A stretch of DNA of 64,000 bases from Rutpela maculata (lineage: Eukaryota; Arthropoda; Insecta; Coleoptera; Cerambycidae). The DNA lies in assembly GCA_936432065.2 (NCBI GenBank), contig OW386289.2, forward strand, positions 39,573,538 through 39,637,537. The letters run 5' to 3'. Below, piece after piece: positions 19,762-30,156 of the stretch. Numbering within the stretch: position 1 is the stretch's first letter; every line of letters begins with the position of its first letter. Made by a program: the position numbers and the translations under genes. The notes under the pieces were generated by a model. It had not been told where the DNA came from. It made no database searches and was given only the letters and a program-made list of their open reading frames with translations.

Positions 19762-22590
19762 GAAGAGAGCGAGACGGCGCATACAGAAGATGGACGCCAA
19801 GATCCGGTCGGCGAGGCAACACGCATCCCGTATCCAATGTGTGATGGACTATATGGCGGCCAATAGGCCTTTTACGCCTAAAGTGCGGCGAGTAGCTGCC
19901 AATTTAAGACGCGTCCATCACACACTCAATGGGGCAGTGCTCCAGACCACCAAACAGCACTGCCTCGACAGGATACGGATGCTAGTGTCTTGTAAGAAGT
20001 CACTAGTGAGGCGGGCGAGGGGGCTGGCGGAAAATCAACTTTTCCGTAAAAAGCCCTCGCGCCTATTCGAACCGCCTCAGCGTGTTGCTGAAAATCCGCC
20101 GAATGTAGATCAGGTGGAAACCTTCTGGAAAACGTTGTACGAACAGAAGCTTCCACTTAACAGAGACTCTCCAGCCCTGGCACACTTTGAAGCCTTCTGT
20201 CAAAGGCTTCAACAACCAAACGAGGTGTGCCAACCGATAACTCCAGAAGAGGTTCGAAGAGCTCTTGAGGGCTCTAAGAACTTTGCTGCTCCAGGTCCCG
20301 ATGGGATAAACAACTATTGGTGGAAAAAGTTATCCAGTACCCACCACCATTTGGCCAGAATTTTCAATTCATGGCTAAATGGGGAGCAGCAAATTCCTTC
20401 TTGGGTTGTCGAGGGGCGGACAGTGCTGATCCCGAAGAACGGAGATTTGTCTAACCCAAAGAACTACCGGCCGATAACCCGCTTAAACGCATGCTACAAG
20501 GTGTTTACACGCATTTTGTACATGCGGGTGCTCCACGCAGTTGAACCGGTTTACGAGCGGATATATGAGCAACGAGGGTCAAAGAGAGGTGTCGCTGGCT
20601 GCAAGGAGAACCTGCTTATTGACAGGTGTGTCACGCAGGACTCCGTGCAGTATAAGCGTAACCTTTCCATGGCCTGGATCGACTACCGCAAGGCATTTGA
20701 CATGACATCTCATGAGCTTATTTTACACTTGCTCCAATGTCTTGCGGTGCCCGGTCCGGTAGTGAGATGTATTGAAGAACTGATGCCGCTCTGGAGGACT
20801 CGCTTTACCATAACATCGGGTAACGATAGAGTCCAGACGGAGCCGGTATCATTCAGAAGGGGAGTATTTCAGGGAGACTCCCTCAGCCCCCTTCTGTTTT
20901 GCATCTCACTACTACCATTATCCGTTTCGCTCCGGAAAACCCGTGGCTACAACTGCGGTACCTCCGGCGACAGGAGGCATAAGGTCACCCATCTGTTTTA
21001 TATGGATGACCTTAAACTTTATGCCTCTGGGGAGAGGGACCTACACCAGTCCCTCAGGGTGGTACAGGAGTACACGCAGGCTGTCGGTATGGAGTTCGGG
21101 TTGGACAAATGTGCACTGGTCCATCTCAAGAGAGGACGATATGGGGACTACGGAGAGGACGCGCAGCTCGTAGACGGAAGCATCTTACATCATCTAGATG
21201 CCGGAGAGTCGTACACTTACTTGGGTGTCGAGCAACGCTCCACCCAAGAAGTGAGTGTAGTGAAAAACGCTCTCCGCGGCAAGTATCAGCACCGACTCCG
21301 ACAGATCTAGTCTTCAGAACTGTCGGGGAAGAACAAGGTGTCTGCTAACAATATGCTTGCCGTTCCGATCCTTCTCTACTCCTTTGGGGTAGTGAAATGG
21401 AGTCGAGAAGAGTTGCGTCAACTCAACGTAGGAACCCGCAAGAAGATGCATTTCAATAGGAGCTTGCATCCTAAATCGTCCGTTCCACGGCTTTACCTCC
21501 CGCGACATCGGGGAGGCCGTGGACTCTTGAGTTTGGAGAGTCTCCATAATAGGATGGTTCTGGATGGAGCCTGTAAGGTCATCAGGAGTTCGGATCCCCT
21601 CCTCTGCATGGTCCGGGACCATGAAAATGCAGGGGTAGGGGCCTTTTTGTTTAAGGCAGCATAGAGAGCAGCCGATGAACTTGGTCTCTCCTTCGACGTC
21701 GAGCGGGTAAATCCCGACTCTGTCACCGAGTTGGAACCTGCTCGACGAAAAGCCCAAATAAAAGCTGCAGAACACAACATCTTTCTGCAGCTTCACACGG
21801 ATAAGCCAATGCATGGAGTTTTCTATAAAAATATAGAAAACCTTGGCTTATCCGAAAGGCTGACCTTTGCCTTCTTAAGGTCAGCCGGGCTGAAGTCTGA
21901 GACCGAGGGATTCATAATGGCTTGCCAGGACGGTGTATTTAATACCCTCGTCTATCGAAGTCGTGTCATGGGTATAGAGGTCCCTGATGTCAGCTGCAGG
22001 GCCTGCCGCAAGGCGCCAGAGACTCTGATGCACTTGTTGTCGGCTTGTCCGACATATGCAGTCTCGGCCTATATCCAGAGGCACGACGGAGCATTACGAG
22101 TGCTTTATTACCACCTAAGGCACTCGTATGGGATAGACGAAACACCAGTGCTGCCTTACGCTCGGGGGATATTGAGTCCGTTGTGGGAAATGAGAAGTGT
22201 CTAATTTATTGGAACTACTCGTTTCCCACCGTCAGGCAAATACAAGCCAACAAGCCTGACATAGTCCTCCTCGACCACCAACTCAAGACAATGTTTGTCG
22301 TGGAGTTCTCGGCACCCGCGGAGAACAACATTGTCTTGAAGGAGGAGGAGAAACGGACAAAATATCGAGATTTGCTCTTCGAACTCCGCAGACTCTATCT
22401 CGACCATACTGTTAAGCTAGTGGTACTGATTATAGGAGCCCTCGGTGGAATGAGACACACACTGCTTTCGGAACTTAAGATCATACCGGCATGCCGAAAT
22501 TCGACAGAGGTCTTAGCCGGCAGAATGCAGAAGGCCGTCATCCTCGGTTCATTACGTCTGCTCAGGGCACACGACTCTCGGACCCAGTAG
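19760..22590 (+). pseudogene. C10 RT/CCHC/RLE, broken
   Basis: Segments: 19760-21310 (516 codons with full RT incl. AWIDYRKAFD, FRRGVFQGDSLSP, FYMDDLKLYA; ends at TGG-to-TAG), 21338-21664 (ends at CAG-to-TAG), 21731-22204 (CCHC; ends by a 1-nt loss near 22163) and the same protein resumed in another frame to 22590 (KPDIVLLDHQ...VVEFSAP, DSRTQ). Two nonsense changes and one frameshift make it nonfunctional. Confidence 0.85.
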
Positions 22591-22684
22591 TCACTTACCC
22601 CACGGGTGTGGGGAGTGGCTACCGGTACTACCAGCTCCCCTCTGTGAGGATCGGAGCCGCAGAGAAGGGTGACTGGTTTTTAAC
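19762..22684 (+). mobile_element. C10: 5'-truncated A copy
   Basis: Starts within the basic linker (agagcgagacggcgcatacag) and runs to a complete 3' end, about 2.9 kb. It has no leader, ribozyme fold or Myb-like domain. Confidence 0.85.
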
Positions 22685-22700
22685 AAAAAAAAAAAAATAA

Positions 22701-22738
<38 letters not shown>
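22685..22738 (+). repeat. (A)n(TAA)n after C10
   Basis: A-run and about 13 TAA units. Confidence 0.9.
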
Positions 22739-22739
<1 letters not shown>

Positions 22740-22839
22740 TGTTATGATGTTATCTGATGTTAACTGTCGAATCAACACCACAATTTAGTGATTGGTAAAC
22801 TCAACCCCACTAAGTTGATAACCCATTTGGAGAAGGAAA
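22739..22839 (+). mobile_element. Unknown 100-bp insert ending in A/TAA
   Basis: About 100 bp with no similarity that I can see to A, B or C6, but flanked by TAA on both sides and ending in an A-run plus TAA, as a retrotransposed 3' fragment would. It may be the 3' end of a third element family or a host transcript. Confidence 0.45.
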
Positions 22840-22855
22840 AAAAAAATAATAATAA

Positions 22856-22886
<31 letters not shown>

Positions 22887-22889
22887 AAT
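22840..22889 (+). repeat. (A)n(TAA)n before C11
   Basis: A-run plus TAA units with one AAAA interruption. Confidence 0.9.
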
Positions 22890-23039
22890 CGGCTCATTAC
22901 GTCTACTCAGGGCACACGATTCTCGGACCCAGTTGTCACTCACCCCACGGACGTGGGGAGTGGCTGCCGGTACTACCAGCTCCATTCTGTGAGTGTCGGA
23001 GCCACAGAGTATAAAGGGTGACTGGCTTTTATAAACTAA
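22890..23039 (+). mobile_element. C11: minimal A 3' fragment
   Basis: About 15 codons of the A C-terminus (stop codon changed: CAG TTG instead of CAG TAG) plus a 3' UTR with both stem-loops; a 4-nt insertion (gtat) lies after HP2. Ends in A/TAA. Confidence 0.78.
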
Positions 23040-23075
23040 AAAAAAAAAATAAATAATAATAATAATAATAATAAC

Positions 23076-23106
<31 letters not shown>
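23040..23106 (+). repeat. (A)n(TAA)n before C12
   Basis: A-run and about 18 TAA units, the longest pure TAA tract of the window. Confidence 0.9.
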
Positions 23107-23140
23107 GCAGATTCCGGACTGGTTTGTCGAGGGACGTACT

Positions 23141-25313
23141 GTGCTCATCCCTAAAAAGGGTGATTTGTCTGATCCAAGGAATTATAGACCAATCACCTGT
23201 CTGAACTCCTGCTACAAGCTATTTACACGTATCTTGTATGCTCGGACACTACGGCAGGTTGATCCGGTCTTCCAGCAGATATACGAACAGCGTGGCGCCA
23301 AGAAGGGCATGGCAGGTTGTAAGGACAGCCTGCTGGTAGACCGCTGTATTACACAGGATTCTGTGCAATACAAGCGGAATCTATCAATGGCCTGGATTGA
23401 CTATCGTAAGGCATTTGACACAACATCACATGAACTTTTGTTACATTTGCTCAAATGTCTTGCGGTAGCAGAGCCACTAGTGAGATGCATTGAACAACTG
23501 CTGCCACTCTGGAAGACTCGCTTCACCATAACATCAGGTGCACAGCGGGTTACGACAGAGCAGGTGGCACTCCGAAGAGGAGTTTTCCAGGGAGATTCTC
23601 TGAGTCCCCTCCTCTTCTGCATCTCACTGCTGCCGTTGTCTGTTGAGCTCCGCCAAACCCGCGGGTACCTCTGTGGCCCACCCAGCAACCGGAGGCATAA
23701 GGTCACTCATCTATTCTACATGGATGACCTAAAACTGTATGCCTCCGGAGAGCGAGAACTTCAAAACGCTCTGAGGGTGGTCGAGGAGTACACGCGGGCA
23801 ATTGGTATGGAGTTCGGGTTGGACAAGTGCGCGGTCGTCCACCTCAAGAGAGGGCGATGCGGGGAATTTTCTGAGGACGCGCAGCTCGCAGACGGAAGCA
23901 TCCTAAGACATCTGGATGCCGGAGAGACCTACACATACCTGGGTGTGCAACAACACCACATCCAGGATGTGCAACAAATCAAGAAGTCTCTCCGCGGCAA
24001 GTACAGACGCCTACTCCGAAAGATTTGGTCGTCCGAACTTTCGGGGAAGAATAAGGCGTCTGCCACTAACATGCTTGCCGTTCCTGTTCTGCTCTACTCC
24101 TTTGGGGTAGTAAAATGGACGGTAGATGAGCTGCGCCAACTAGACAGAGATACCCGCAAGATGATGAACATCCATAGGAGTATTCATCCTAGATCGTCCG
24201 TTCCTCGTGTTTATCTCCCACGTCATCGGGGGGGCCGAGGACTCTTGAGTCTGGAGTGTATGCATGGCAGAGTAGCACTGAGTATGGCATGTAACATTCT
24301 CAGGAGCTCGGATCCGCTCCTGCTATTAGTGAGAGATCATGAAATGGCAGGGGTGGGCGCAGGATTGTTCAAGGCAGCAAAAAGAGCCGCAGATGAACTT
24401 GGTCTCGTATTTGACGTCAGGCGAGTTGGCCGGCGCGGTGCTGATCCAGAGTCAGTCACCGAGCTTCAGCCAAATCGTCTGAAAGCCCAAATAAAAGCTG
24501 CCGAACAGGAGAATCTGTTCAGGCAGCATATCGATAAACCCATGCACGGTGTGTACTATAAGAACATGGAAACACTGGGTTTATCGACTAGGCTGACATT
24601 CGCCTTTTTAAGGTCAGCTGGGCTTAAGTCGGAGACCGAGGGATTCATTGTGGCCTGTCAGGATGGTGTAATAAACACCTTGGTCTACCGAAGCCGCGTA
24701 ATGGGTGTAGAGGTCCCTGATATCAACTGCAGGACCTGCCGTCAGGCGCCGGAATCGCTGATGCATTTGCTTTCAGCATGCCCGATATACGCGATTTCGG
24801 CCTACATCCACCGCCATAACGCGGCTTTACGAGTGCTATACTACCACCTACGGCACTCGTACGGGGTAGATCAAACACCAGTGCTGCCTTACATCCGTTG
24901 TCGAGAACGAGAGGTGCCGAATTTATTGGAACTACTCGTTCCCGACCGTCAGGCTAATTCAAGCCAACAAGCCTGACATAGTACTCCTCGACCATCAGAA
25001 CAAAGTGATGTTTGTCATCGAATTCTCAGCACCTGCTGAGACAAACATCGCTTTGAAGGAGGGGGAAAAACGGACCAAATATCGTGATCTCCGGTATGAG
25101 CTCCAAGTGCTGTACCCAGACTACTCGGTCAAGATGGTCGTCCTAATAATCGGCGTACTCGGAGGGATGAAGCCTTCGCTGCTCTCAGAATTAAAGATCA
25201 TACCGGCCTGTCAGAATTCGGCAGAATGGTTGGCAGGTCAGATGCAGAAGGCGGTTATCTTGGGGTCCCTTCGTCTGCTTAGGGCACATGATTCAGGTGT
25301 TTACAGTCACTAA
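23141..25313 (+). pseudogene. C12 RT/CCHC/RLE with 16-nt deletion
   Basis: 611 codons open from 23141 (LIPKKGDLSDP, AWIDYRKAFD, LRRGVFQGDSLSP, FYMDDLKLYA, CCHC CRTCRQAPESLMHLLSAC). A deletion of about 16 nt near 24897 shifts the frame; the endonuclease continues in another frame (KPDIVLLDHQ...VIEFSAP, clear from 25005) to YSH and TAA at 25311-25313. The RT active site remains, but the protein is split. Confidence 0.85.
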
Positions 25314-25389
25314 CTCCACAGGTCGTGGAGAGTGGCTGTAATGAATTAGCCGGCGCGGCTACCGTGTGGTGTCGGAGGCCACGGAAGCC
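25308..25389 (+). other. B-type 3' UTR double stem-loop (C12 variant)
   Basis: HP1: CACT (25308-25311) and CTCCAC (25314-25319) pair with GTGGAG (25325-25330) and AGTG. HP2: GGCTACCGTG (25357-25366) pairs with CACGG (25380-25384) and AGCC (25386-25389), loop with TCGGAG. The stem sequences are unlike C3, C5 or C9 yet fully paired. Confidence 0.7.
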
Positions 25390-25410
25390 CTGTCCGGCAG
25401 CGGGAAACCG

Positions 25411-25449
25411 AAAAAAAAAAAAAAAATAATAATAATAATAATAATAATA
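25411..25449 (+). repeat. (A)n(TAA)n before C13
   Basis: Sixteen A followed by about eight TAA units. Confidence 0.9.
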
Positions 25450-25676
25450 GCACACTATGAAGCCTTTTGTCAAAGGTTTCAGCAACCACAGGAAGTGTGC
25501 CAACCAATGACCCCAGAAGAGGTTCGAAGAGCTCTCGAGGGCTCTAAGAACTTTGCTGCTCCAGGTCCCGATGGGATAAATAACTTTTGGTGGGGAGTGG
25601 CTACCGGTACTACCAGCTCCCCTCTGTGAGGATCGGAGCCACAGAGAAAGGTGACTGGTTTTTAGCTAGCTAAAAT
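25450..25676 (+). mobile_element. C13: 230-bp mini-element, RT fragment fused to 3' UTR
   Basis: About 140 bp of the A RT region (HYEAFCQRFQQPQEVCQ ... PGPDGINNFWW) joins the A 3' UTR directly at ggtgg/ggagtgg, deleting about 2.2 kb including all catalytic motifs. It keeps HP2 and most of HP1's right side, and has its own TAA tracts, so it moved or formed during reverse transcription. Confidence 0.8.
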
Positions 25677-25711
25677 TAAAAAAAAAATAATAATAATAAT
25701 AATAATAATAA
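25677..25711 (+). repeat. (A)n(TAA)n directly abutting C14 ribozyme start
   Basis: TAA repeat ending at 25711; the next base is the first G of the C14 P1 strand. Confidence 0.9.
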
Positions 25712-25779
25712 GGGTGCAAAACCCGAACCGACAGCGCTAACGCACCCGGGAGGGGAAAGAGAACTTCCCCTCTGGTGTC
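25712..25779 (+). ncRNA. Candidate HDV-like ribozyme at the element 5' terminus (C14)
   Basis: P1 is GGGTGC (25712-25717) with GCACCC (25742-25747). P2 is CCGACA (25728-25733), pairing without wobble with the TGTCGG after P4 (about 25774-25779). P4 is GAGGGGAA with TTCCCCTC. The P2 strand differs from CCGGCA in other A copies but still pairs. Confidence 0.62.
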
Positions 25780-25913
25780 GGCCGTGGGCTTGTTAGGCTA
25801 ACCACCTGACAGGCCGAAATCTTCTGGTTCCAGGCAACAGAAGACAGGGCCCCCACAATCGACCCCATTCGGATGGGGGTCACAGGCAAGGTGGTGGAGC
25901 CCAACCGGACGGA

Positions 25914-28900
25914 TTGCCTGGCAATGACGACCGCGAGCTACATGGACGCTTCGAGTGGACCGATGAGCTGAGGAATAATCTTCTGCTATGCTACGAAAGC
26001 AGTGAGCCCGCGCGAAGGGGGATACATGGCGAGAATGCACGCTCTGTGGTGTGCAAGACACCCATAGCACAGCGCCTTCACGCCACAAAATCTGCGTGAC
26101 TATGTATCCCACCTTCGCAGCAGGGGCTACGTGAGAGCTGTTCCTCAGCCGGTAAATGAGGCGGTCGAAGAGCCGCTGAATGAACCGGTTGTGGAGGCAG
26201 TTCTAGACGTTCCACCAAGACCAGAGGGCCTCAACACTAGAAGGGGGTTGCACTACATCAAACCCCCCAGATCAGAAGACCTAGCCAGAGTGGATGCTGA
26301 ACTTCGTGAAGCGATACCAGAAGGGGCTGACATCTGGCACATAAATTGTGCTGTATACGCTGCTGCCCAGCGCTTAACTCCGGGTGAGAGGCGGAATATT
26401 GCCTCCCCACAGGAGAGAGCGGAGTGGCGTACACAAAAGATGGAAGCCAAGATCCGGTCGGCGAGGCAACACGCATCCCGTATCCAATATGGCGACCAAT
26501 AGGACATTCACGCCTAAAGTTAGGCGCATAGCCGCCAATTTAAGACGCGTTCATCACACACTGAATGGGGCAGTGCTGCGAACCACCAAACAGCACTGCC
26601 TTGATCGGATACGGATGCTAGTGACTTGTAAAAAGTCACTAGTGAGGCGGGCGAGGGGGCTGGCGGAAAACAATCTGTTCCGCAAAAAGCCCTCGCGCCT
26701 TTTCGAACCGCCTCAGCGTGTTGTAGAGAATCCGCCGACTGTAGATCAGGTGGAAAACTTCTGGAAAACGCTCTACGGGCAGAAGTTCCCACTCAACAGA
26801 GACACTCCAGCCCTGGCACACTTTGAAGCCTTTTGCCAAAGGTTTCAACAACCAAACGAGGTGTGCCAACCGATAACCCCAGAAGAGGTTCGAAGAGCTC
26901 TTGAGGGCTCTCAGAACTTTGCTGCTCCAGGTCCCGATGGGATAAATAACTTTTGGTGGAAAAAGTTTTCCAGTACCCACCACCATTTGGCCAGAATTTT
27001 TAATTCATGGCTAAATGGGGAGCAGCAAATTCCTTCTTGGGTTGTCGAGAGGCGGACAGTGCTGATCCCGAAGAACGGAGATTTGTCTAACCCAAAAAAT
27101 TACCGACCGATAACTTGCTTAAACTCATGCTACAAGTTGTTTACACGCATCTTGTACATGCGGGTGCTCCAAGCAGTTGAACGGGTTTACGAACGTTTAT
27201 ATGAGCAACGAGGGTCAAAGAGAGGTGTCGCTGGCTGCAAGGAGAACCTGCTGATCGACAGATGTATCACGCAGGACTCCGTGCAGTATAAGCGTAACCT
27301 CTCTATGGCCTGGATCGTCTACCGCAAGGCATTTGATATGACATCCCATGAGCTCATTGTCCACTTGCTCAGATGTCTTGCGGTGCCCGGTCCCGTAGTG
27401 AGATATATCGAAGAACTCATGCCGCTCTGGAGGACTTGCTTTACCATAACATCGGGTAATAGCAGAGTCCAGACAGAGCCGGTATTGTTCAGAAGGGGAG
27501 TATTTCAGGGAGATTTCATAAGCCCCCTTCTGTTTTGCATCTCGCTACTGCCATTATCCGTTTCGCTGCGAAATACCCGTGGCTACAACTGCGGTACCCC
27601 CAGCGATAGGAGGCATAAGGCCACCCATCCGTTTTACATGGATGACCTTATGCCTCCGGAGAGAGGAATTTACGCCAGTCCCTCAGGGTGGTACAGGAGT
27701 ACACGCAGGCTGTCGGCATGGAATTTGGGTTGGACAAGTGTGCACTAGTCCACCTCAAGAGAGGACGATGCGGTGACTACGGAGAGGATGCGCAGCTTGT
27801 GGACGGAAGCATCTTACATCACCTAGATGCCGAAGAGCAACGCTCCACCCAAGAAGTGAGTATAGTAAAAAACGCTCTCCGCGGCAAGTATCAGCACCGA
27901 CTCCGACAGATCTGGTCTTCAGAACTGTCGGGGAAGAACAAGGTGTCTGCTAACAATATGCTTGCCGTTCCGATCCTCCTCTACTCCTTTGGAGTAATTA
28001 AATGGAATCAAGAGGAGCTGCGACAACTCGATGTAGGAACCCGAAAAAAGATGCATCTCTATAGGAGTTTGCACCCTAAATCGTCCGTTCCACGGTTATA
28101 TCTCCCATGACATCGGGGAGGCCGTGGACTCTTGAGTTTGGAGAGTCTCCATAACAGTATGGTTCTGGATGGAGCCTGTAAGGTCATAAGGAGTTCGGAT
28201 CCCCTCCTCTGCATGGTCCGAGACCATGAAAGTGCAGGAGTAGGAGCCTTTTTGTTTAAGGCAGCGCGCAGAGCTGCCGATGAACTCGGTTTGGTCTTCG
28301 ACGCTGAGCGGGTTAATCACGACTCTGTCACCGAGTTGGAACCTGCTCGGCAAAAAGCCCAAGTCAAAGCTGCTGAAATTGATTTATTTCTGCAGCTACA
28401 CTCGGATAAGCCATTGCACGGAGTCTTCTATAAAAATATAGAGAACCTTGGCTTATCCGAAAGGCTGACCTTTGCCTTCTTAAGGTCAGCCGGGCTGAAG
28501 TCTGAGACCGAGGGATTCATAATGGCTTGCCAGGATGGTGTATTTAATACCCTCGTCTATCGTAATCGTGTCATGGGTATAGAGGTCCCTGATGTCAGCT
28601 GCAGGGCCTGCCGCAGGGCGCCAGAGACTTTAATGCACCTGTTGTCGGCTTGTCCGACATATGCAGTCTCGGCTTATATCCAGAGGCACGACGGAGCATT
28701 ACGAGTGCTTTATTACCACCTAAGGCACTCGTATGGGATAGACGAGACACCAGTGCTGCCTTACGCTCCGGGGGATATTGAGTCCGTTGTGGGAAATGAG
28801 AAGTGTCTAATTTATTGGAACTACTCTTTTCCCACCATCAGGCAAATACAAGCCAACAAGCCTGACGTAGTACTCCTTGAACATCAACTCAAGACAATGT

Positions 28901-29195
28901 TTGTCGTGGAGTTCTCGGCTCCCGCGGAGAACAACATTGTCTTGAAGGAGGAGGAAAAACGGACAAAATATCGAGATCTGCTCTTCGAACTCCGCAGACT
29001 GTATCCAGACCATACGTTAAGATAGTGGTATTGATTATAGGAGCCCTCGGTGGAACGAGACACACACTGCTTTCGGAACTTAAGATCATACCGGCATGCC
29101 GAAATTCGGCAGAGGTCTTAGCCGGCAGAATGCAGAAGGCCGTCATCCTCGGTTCGTTACGTCTGCCCAGGGCACACGATTCCCGGACCCAGTAG
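25914..29195 (+). pseudogene. C14 polyprotein, heavily broken
   Basis: Segments: 25914-26099 (Myb-like, ended by a 1-nt gain), 26131-26502 (linker), 26490-27748 (RT), 27688-28110, 28132-29025, then the tail in another frame to the stop at 29193-29195. In RT motif A the catalytic Asp is Val (AWIVYRKAFD). A 7-nt loss directly after YMDDL removes KLYA, and a further in-frame gap removes part of GESYTYLGV. An in-frame TGA interrupts before SLESLHN, and a 1-nt loss near 29013 breaks the nuclease. Confidence 0.82.
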
Positions 29196-29288
29196 TCACT
29201 TACCCCACGGGTGTGGGGAGTGGCTGCCGGTACTACCAGCTCCCTCTGTGAGGGTCGGAGCCACGGAGAAGGGTGACTGGTTTTTAAC

Positions 29289-29324
29289 AAAAAAAAATAA
29301 ATAATAATAATAATAATAATAATA
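29289..29324 (+). repeat. (A)n(TAA)n before C15
   Basis: A-run, then TAA units. Confidence 0.9.
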
Positions 29325-30156
29325 GAGGACGATGCGGGATATTCCTTGAAGACGCATAGCTCGCAGATGGAAGCATCCTACAGCATCTGGATGCCAGAGA
29401 GATCTACACGTACCTGGATGTGGAACAACTTCATATCCAGGACGTGAAACACATTAAGGATACTCTCCACCGGCTCCGAATGATTTGGTCTTTGAACTTT
29501 CGGAGAAGAACAAGGTGTCTGCAACTAATATGCTTGTCATTCCGACTCTGATCTACTCCATTGGAGTAGTTAAGTGGACACTAGATGAGTTGCTCCAATC
29601 AGATGGGGATACCCGCAAGATAATGCATGTTCATAGGAGCATCCATCCTAGGTCGTCCGTTCCGAGGATTCTTGAGTCTGGAGTAGTGCTAGGTATGACA
29701 TGCAGGAGCTCAGATCCACTCCTGAGATATGTAAGAGATCATGAAACTGTAGAAGTTGGCGCATTTTTATTCAAGGCAGTATGTAAAGTCGGCGAGGTGC
29801 TGATCTAGAATCAGTAACTGAACTTGACCCAAATCGTCTGATAGCCCACATTAAAGCCGCCGAGAAGATCTGTTCAGGCAGCACTTCGATAAGCACAAGA
29901 TAGAGGCACTGGGTATATCGACAAAGCTGACTTTCGCTTTCTTACAGTCAGCAAGGCTAAAGTTGGAGACAGATGGATCCATTGTGGCCTCCACGATGGT
30001 GTTATTAACACCTTGGTCTACCGCAGTCGCGTTATGGGTGTGGAGGTCCCTGACGTTGATTGTAGGGCCCACTGTCAGGAGCCGGAGTCGCTCATGCACA
30101 CTTACTATCTGCATGTCCGATTTATGCGACTTCAGCCTACATCCATAGGCATAACA
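29325..30156 (+). mobile_element. C15: decayed B-like fragment, truncated at both ends
   Basis: Similar to C7 from about 14322 to 15275 but with many substitutions and small deletions. It ends after atccataggcataac at about 30156, inside the CCHC-downstream region, with no 3' UTR. It marks the right border of the array. Confidence 0.78.
29485..30155 (+). pseudogene. C15 RT thumb/CCHC remnants
   Basis: 29485-29808 reads SEKNKVSATNMLVIPTLIYSIGVVKWTLDEL, recognisable as the thumb segment after YMDD. Around 30013-30110 VYRSRVMGVEVPDV and a mutated knuckle appear in shifted frames. No catalytic motif is left. This is the oldest-looking copy in the array. Confidence 0.7.

Larger units (their letters stand above)
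23107..25410 (+). mobile_element. C12: 5'-truncated subfamily B copy
   Basis: Begins inside the RT domain (gattccggactggtttgtcgag) and runs to a complete B-like 3' end whose stem-loops differ from C3 and C7. Confidence 0.86.
25712..29288 (+). mobile_element. C14: A copy starting exactly at the ribozyme
   Basis: Lacks the about 65-nt leader of C2, C4 and C5 and begins with GGGTGC, the predicted 5' product end of self-cleavage. It is otherwise complete to the 3' UTR, with many coding lesions. Confidence 0.86.
719..30156 (+). mobile_element. Head-to-tail array of R4/Dong-like non-LTR elements in (TAA)n
   Basis: About 15 copies or fragments, all in plus orientation, are joined by A-runs and (TAA)n tracts. 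The family encodes one ORF with Myb-like, RT (AWIDYRKAFD, FRRGVFQGDSLSP, FYMDDLKLYA), CCHC and restriction-like endonuclease domains. That architecture, with insertion in TAA microsatellites, is established for the R4/Dong group of early-branching non-LTR elements. The array is clearly more GC-rich than the AT-rich DNA after 30156. Subfamilies A and B differ in protein ends, 3' UTR and 5' leader. Exact clade placement is inferred from motifs, not from a tree. Confidence 0.9.

Noticed and set aside
719..30156. R2 element in 28S rDNA
   Set aside because: The protein architecture is R2-like, but no rRNA sequence flanks any copy; all are in TAA repeats, which fits the R4/Dong group.
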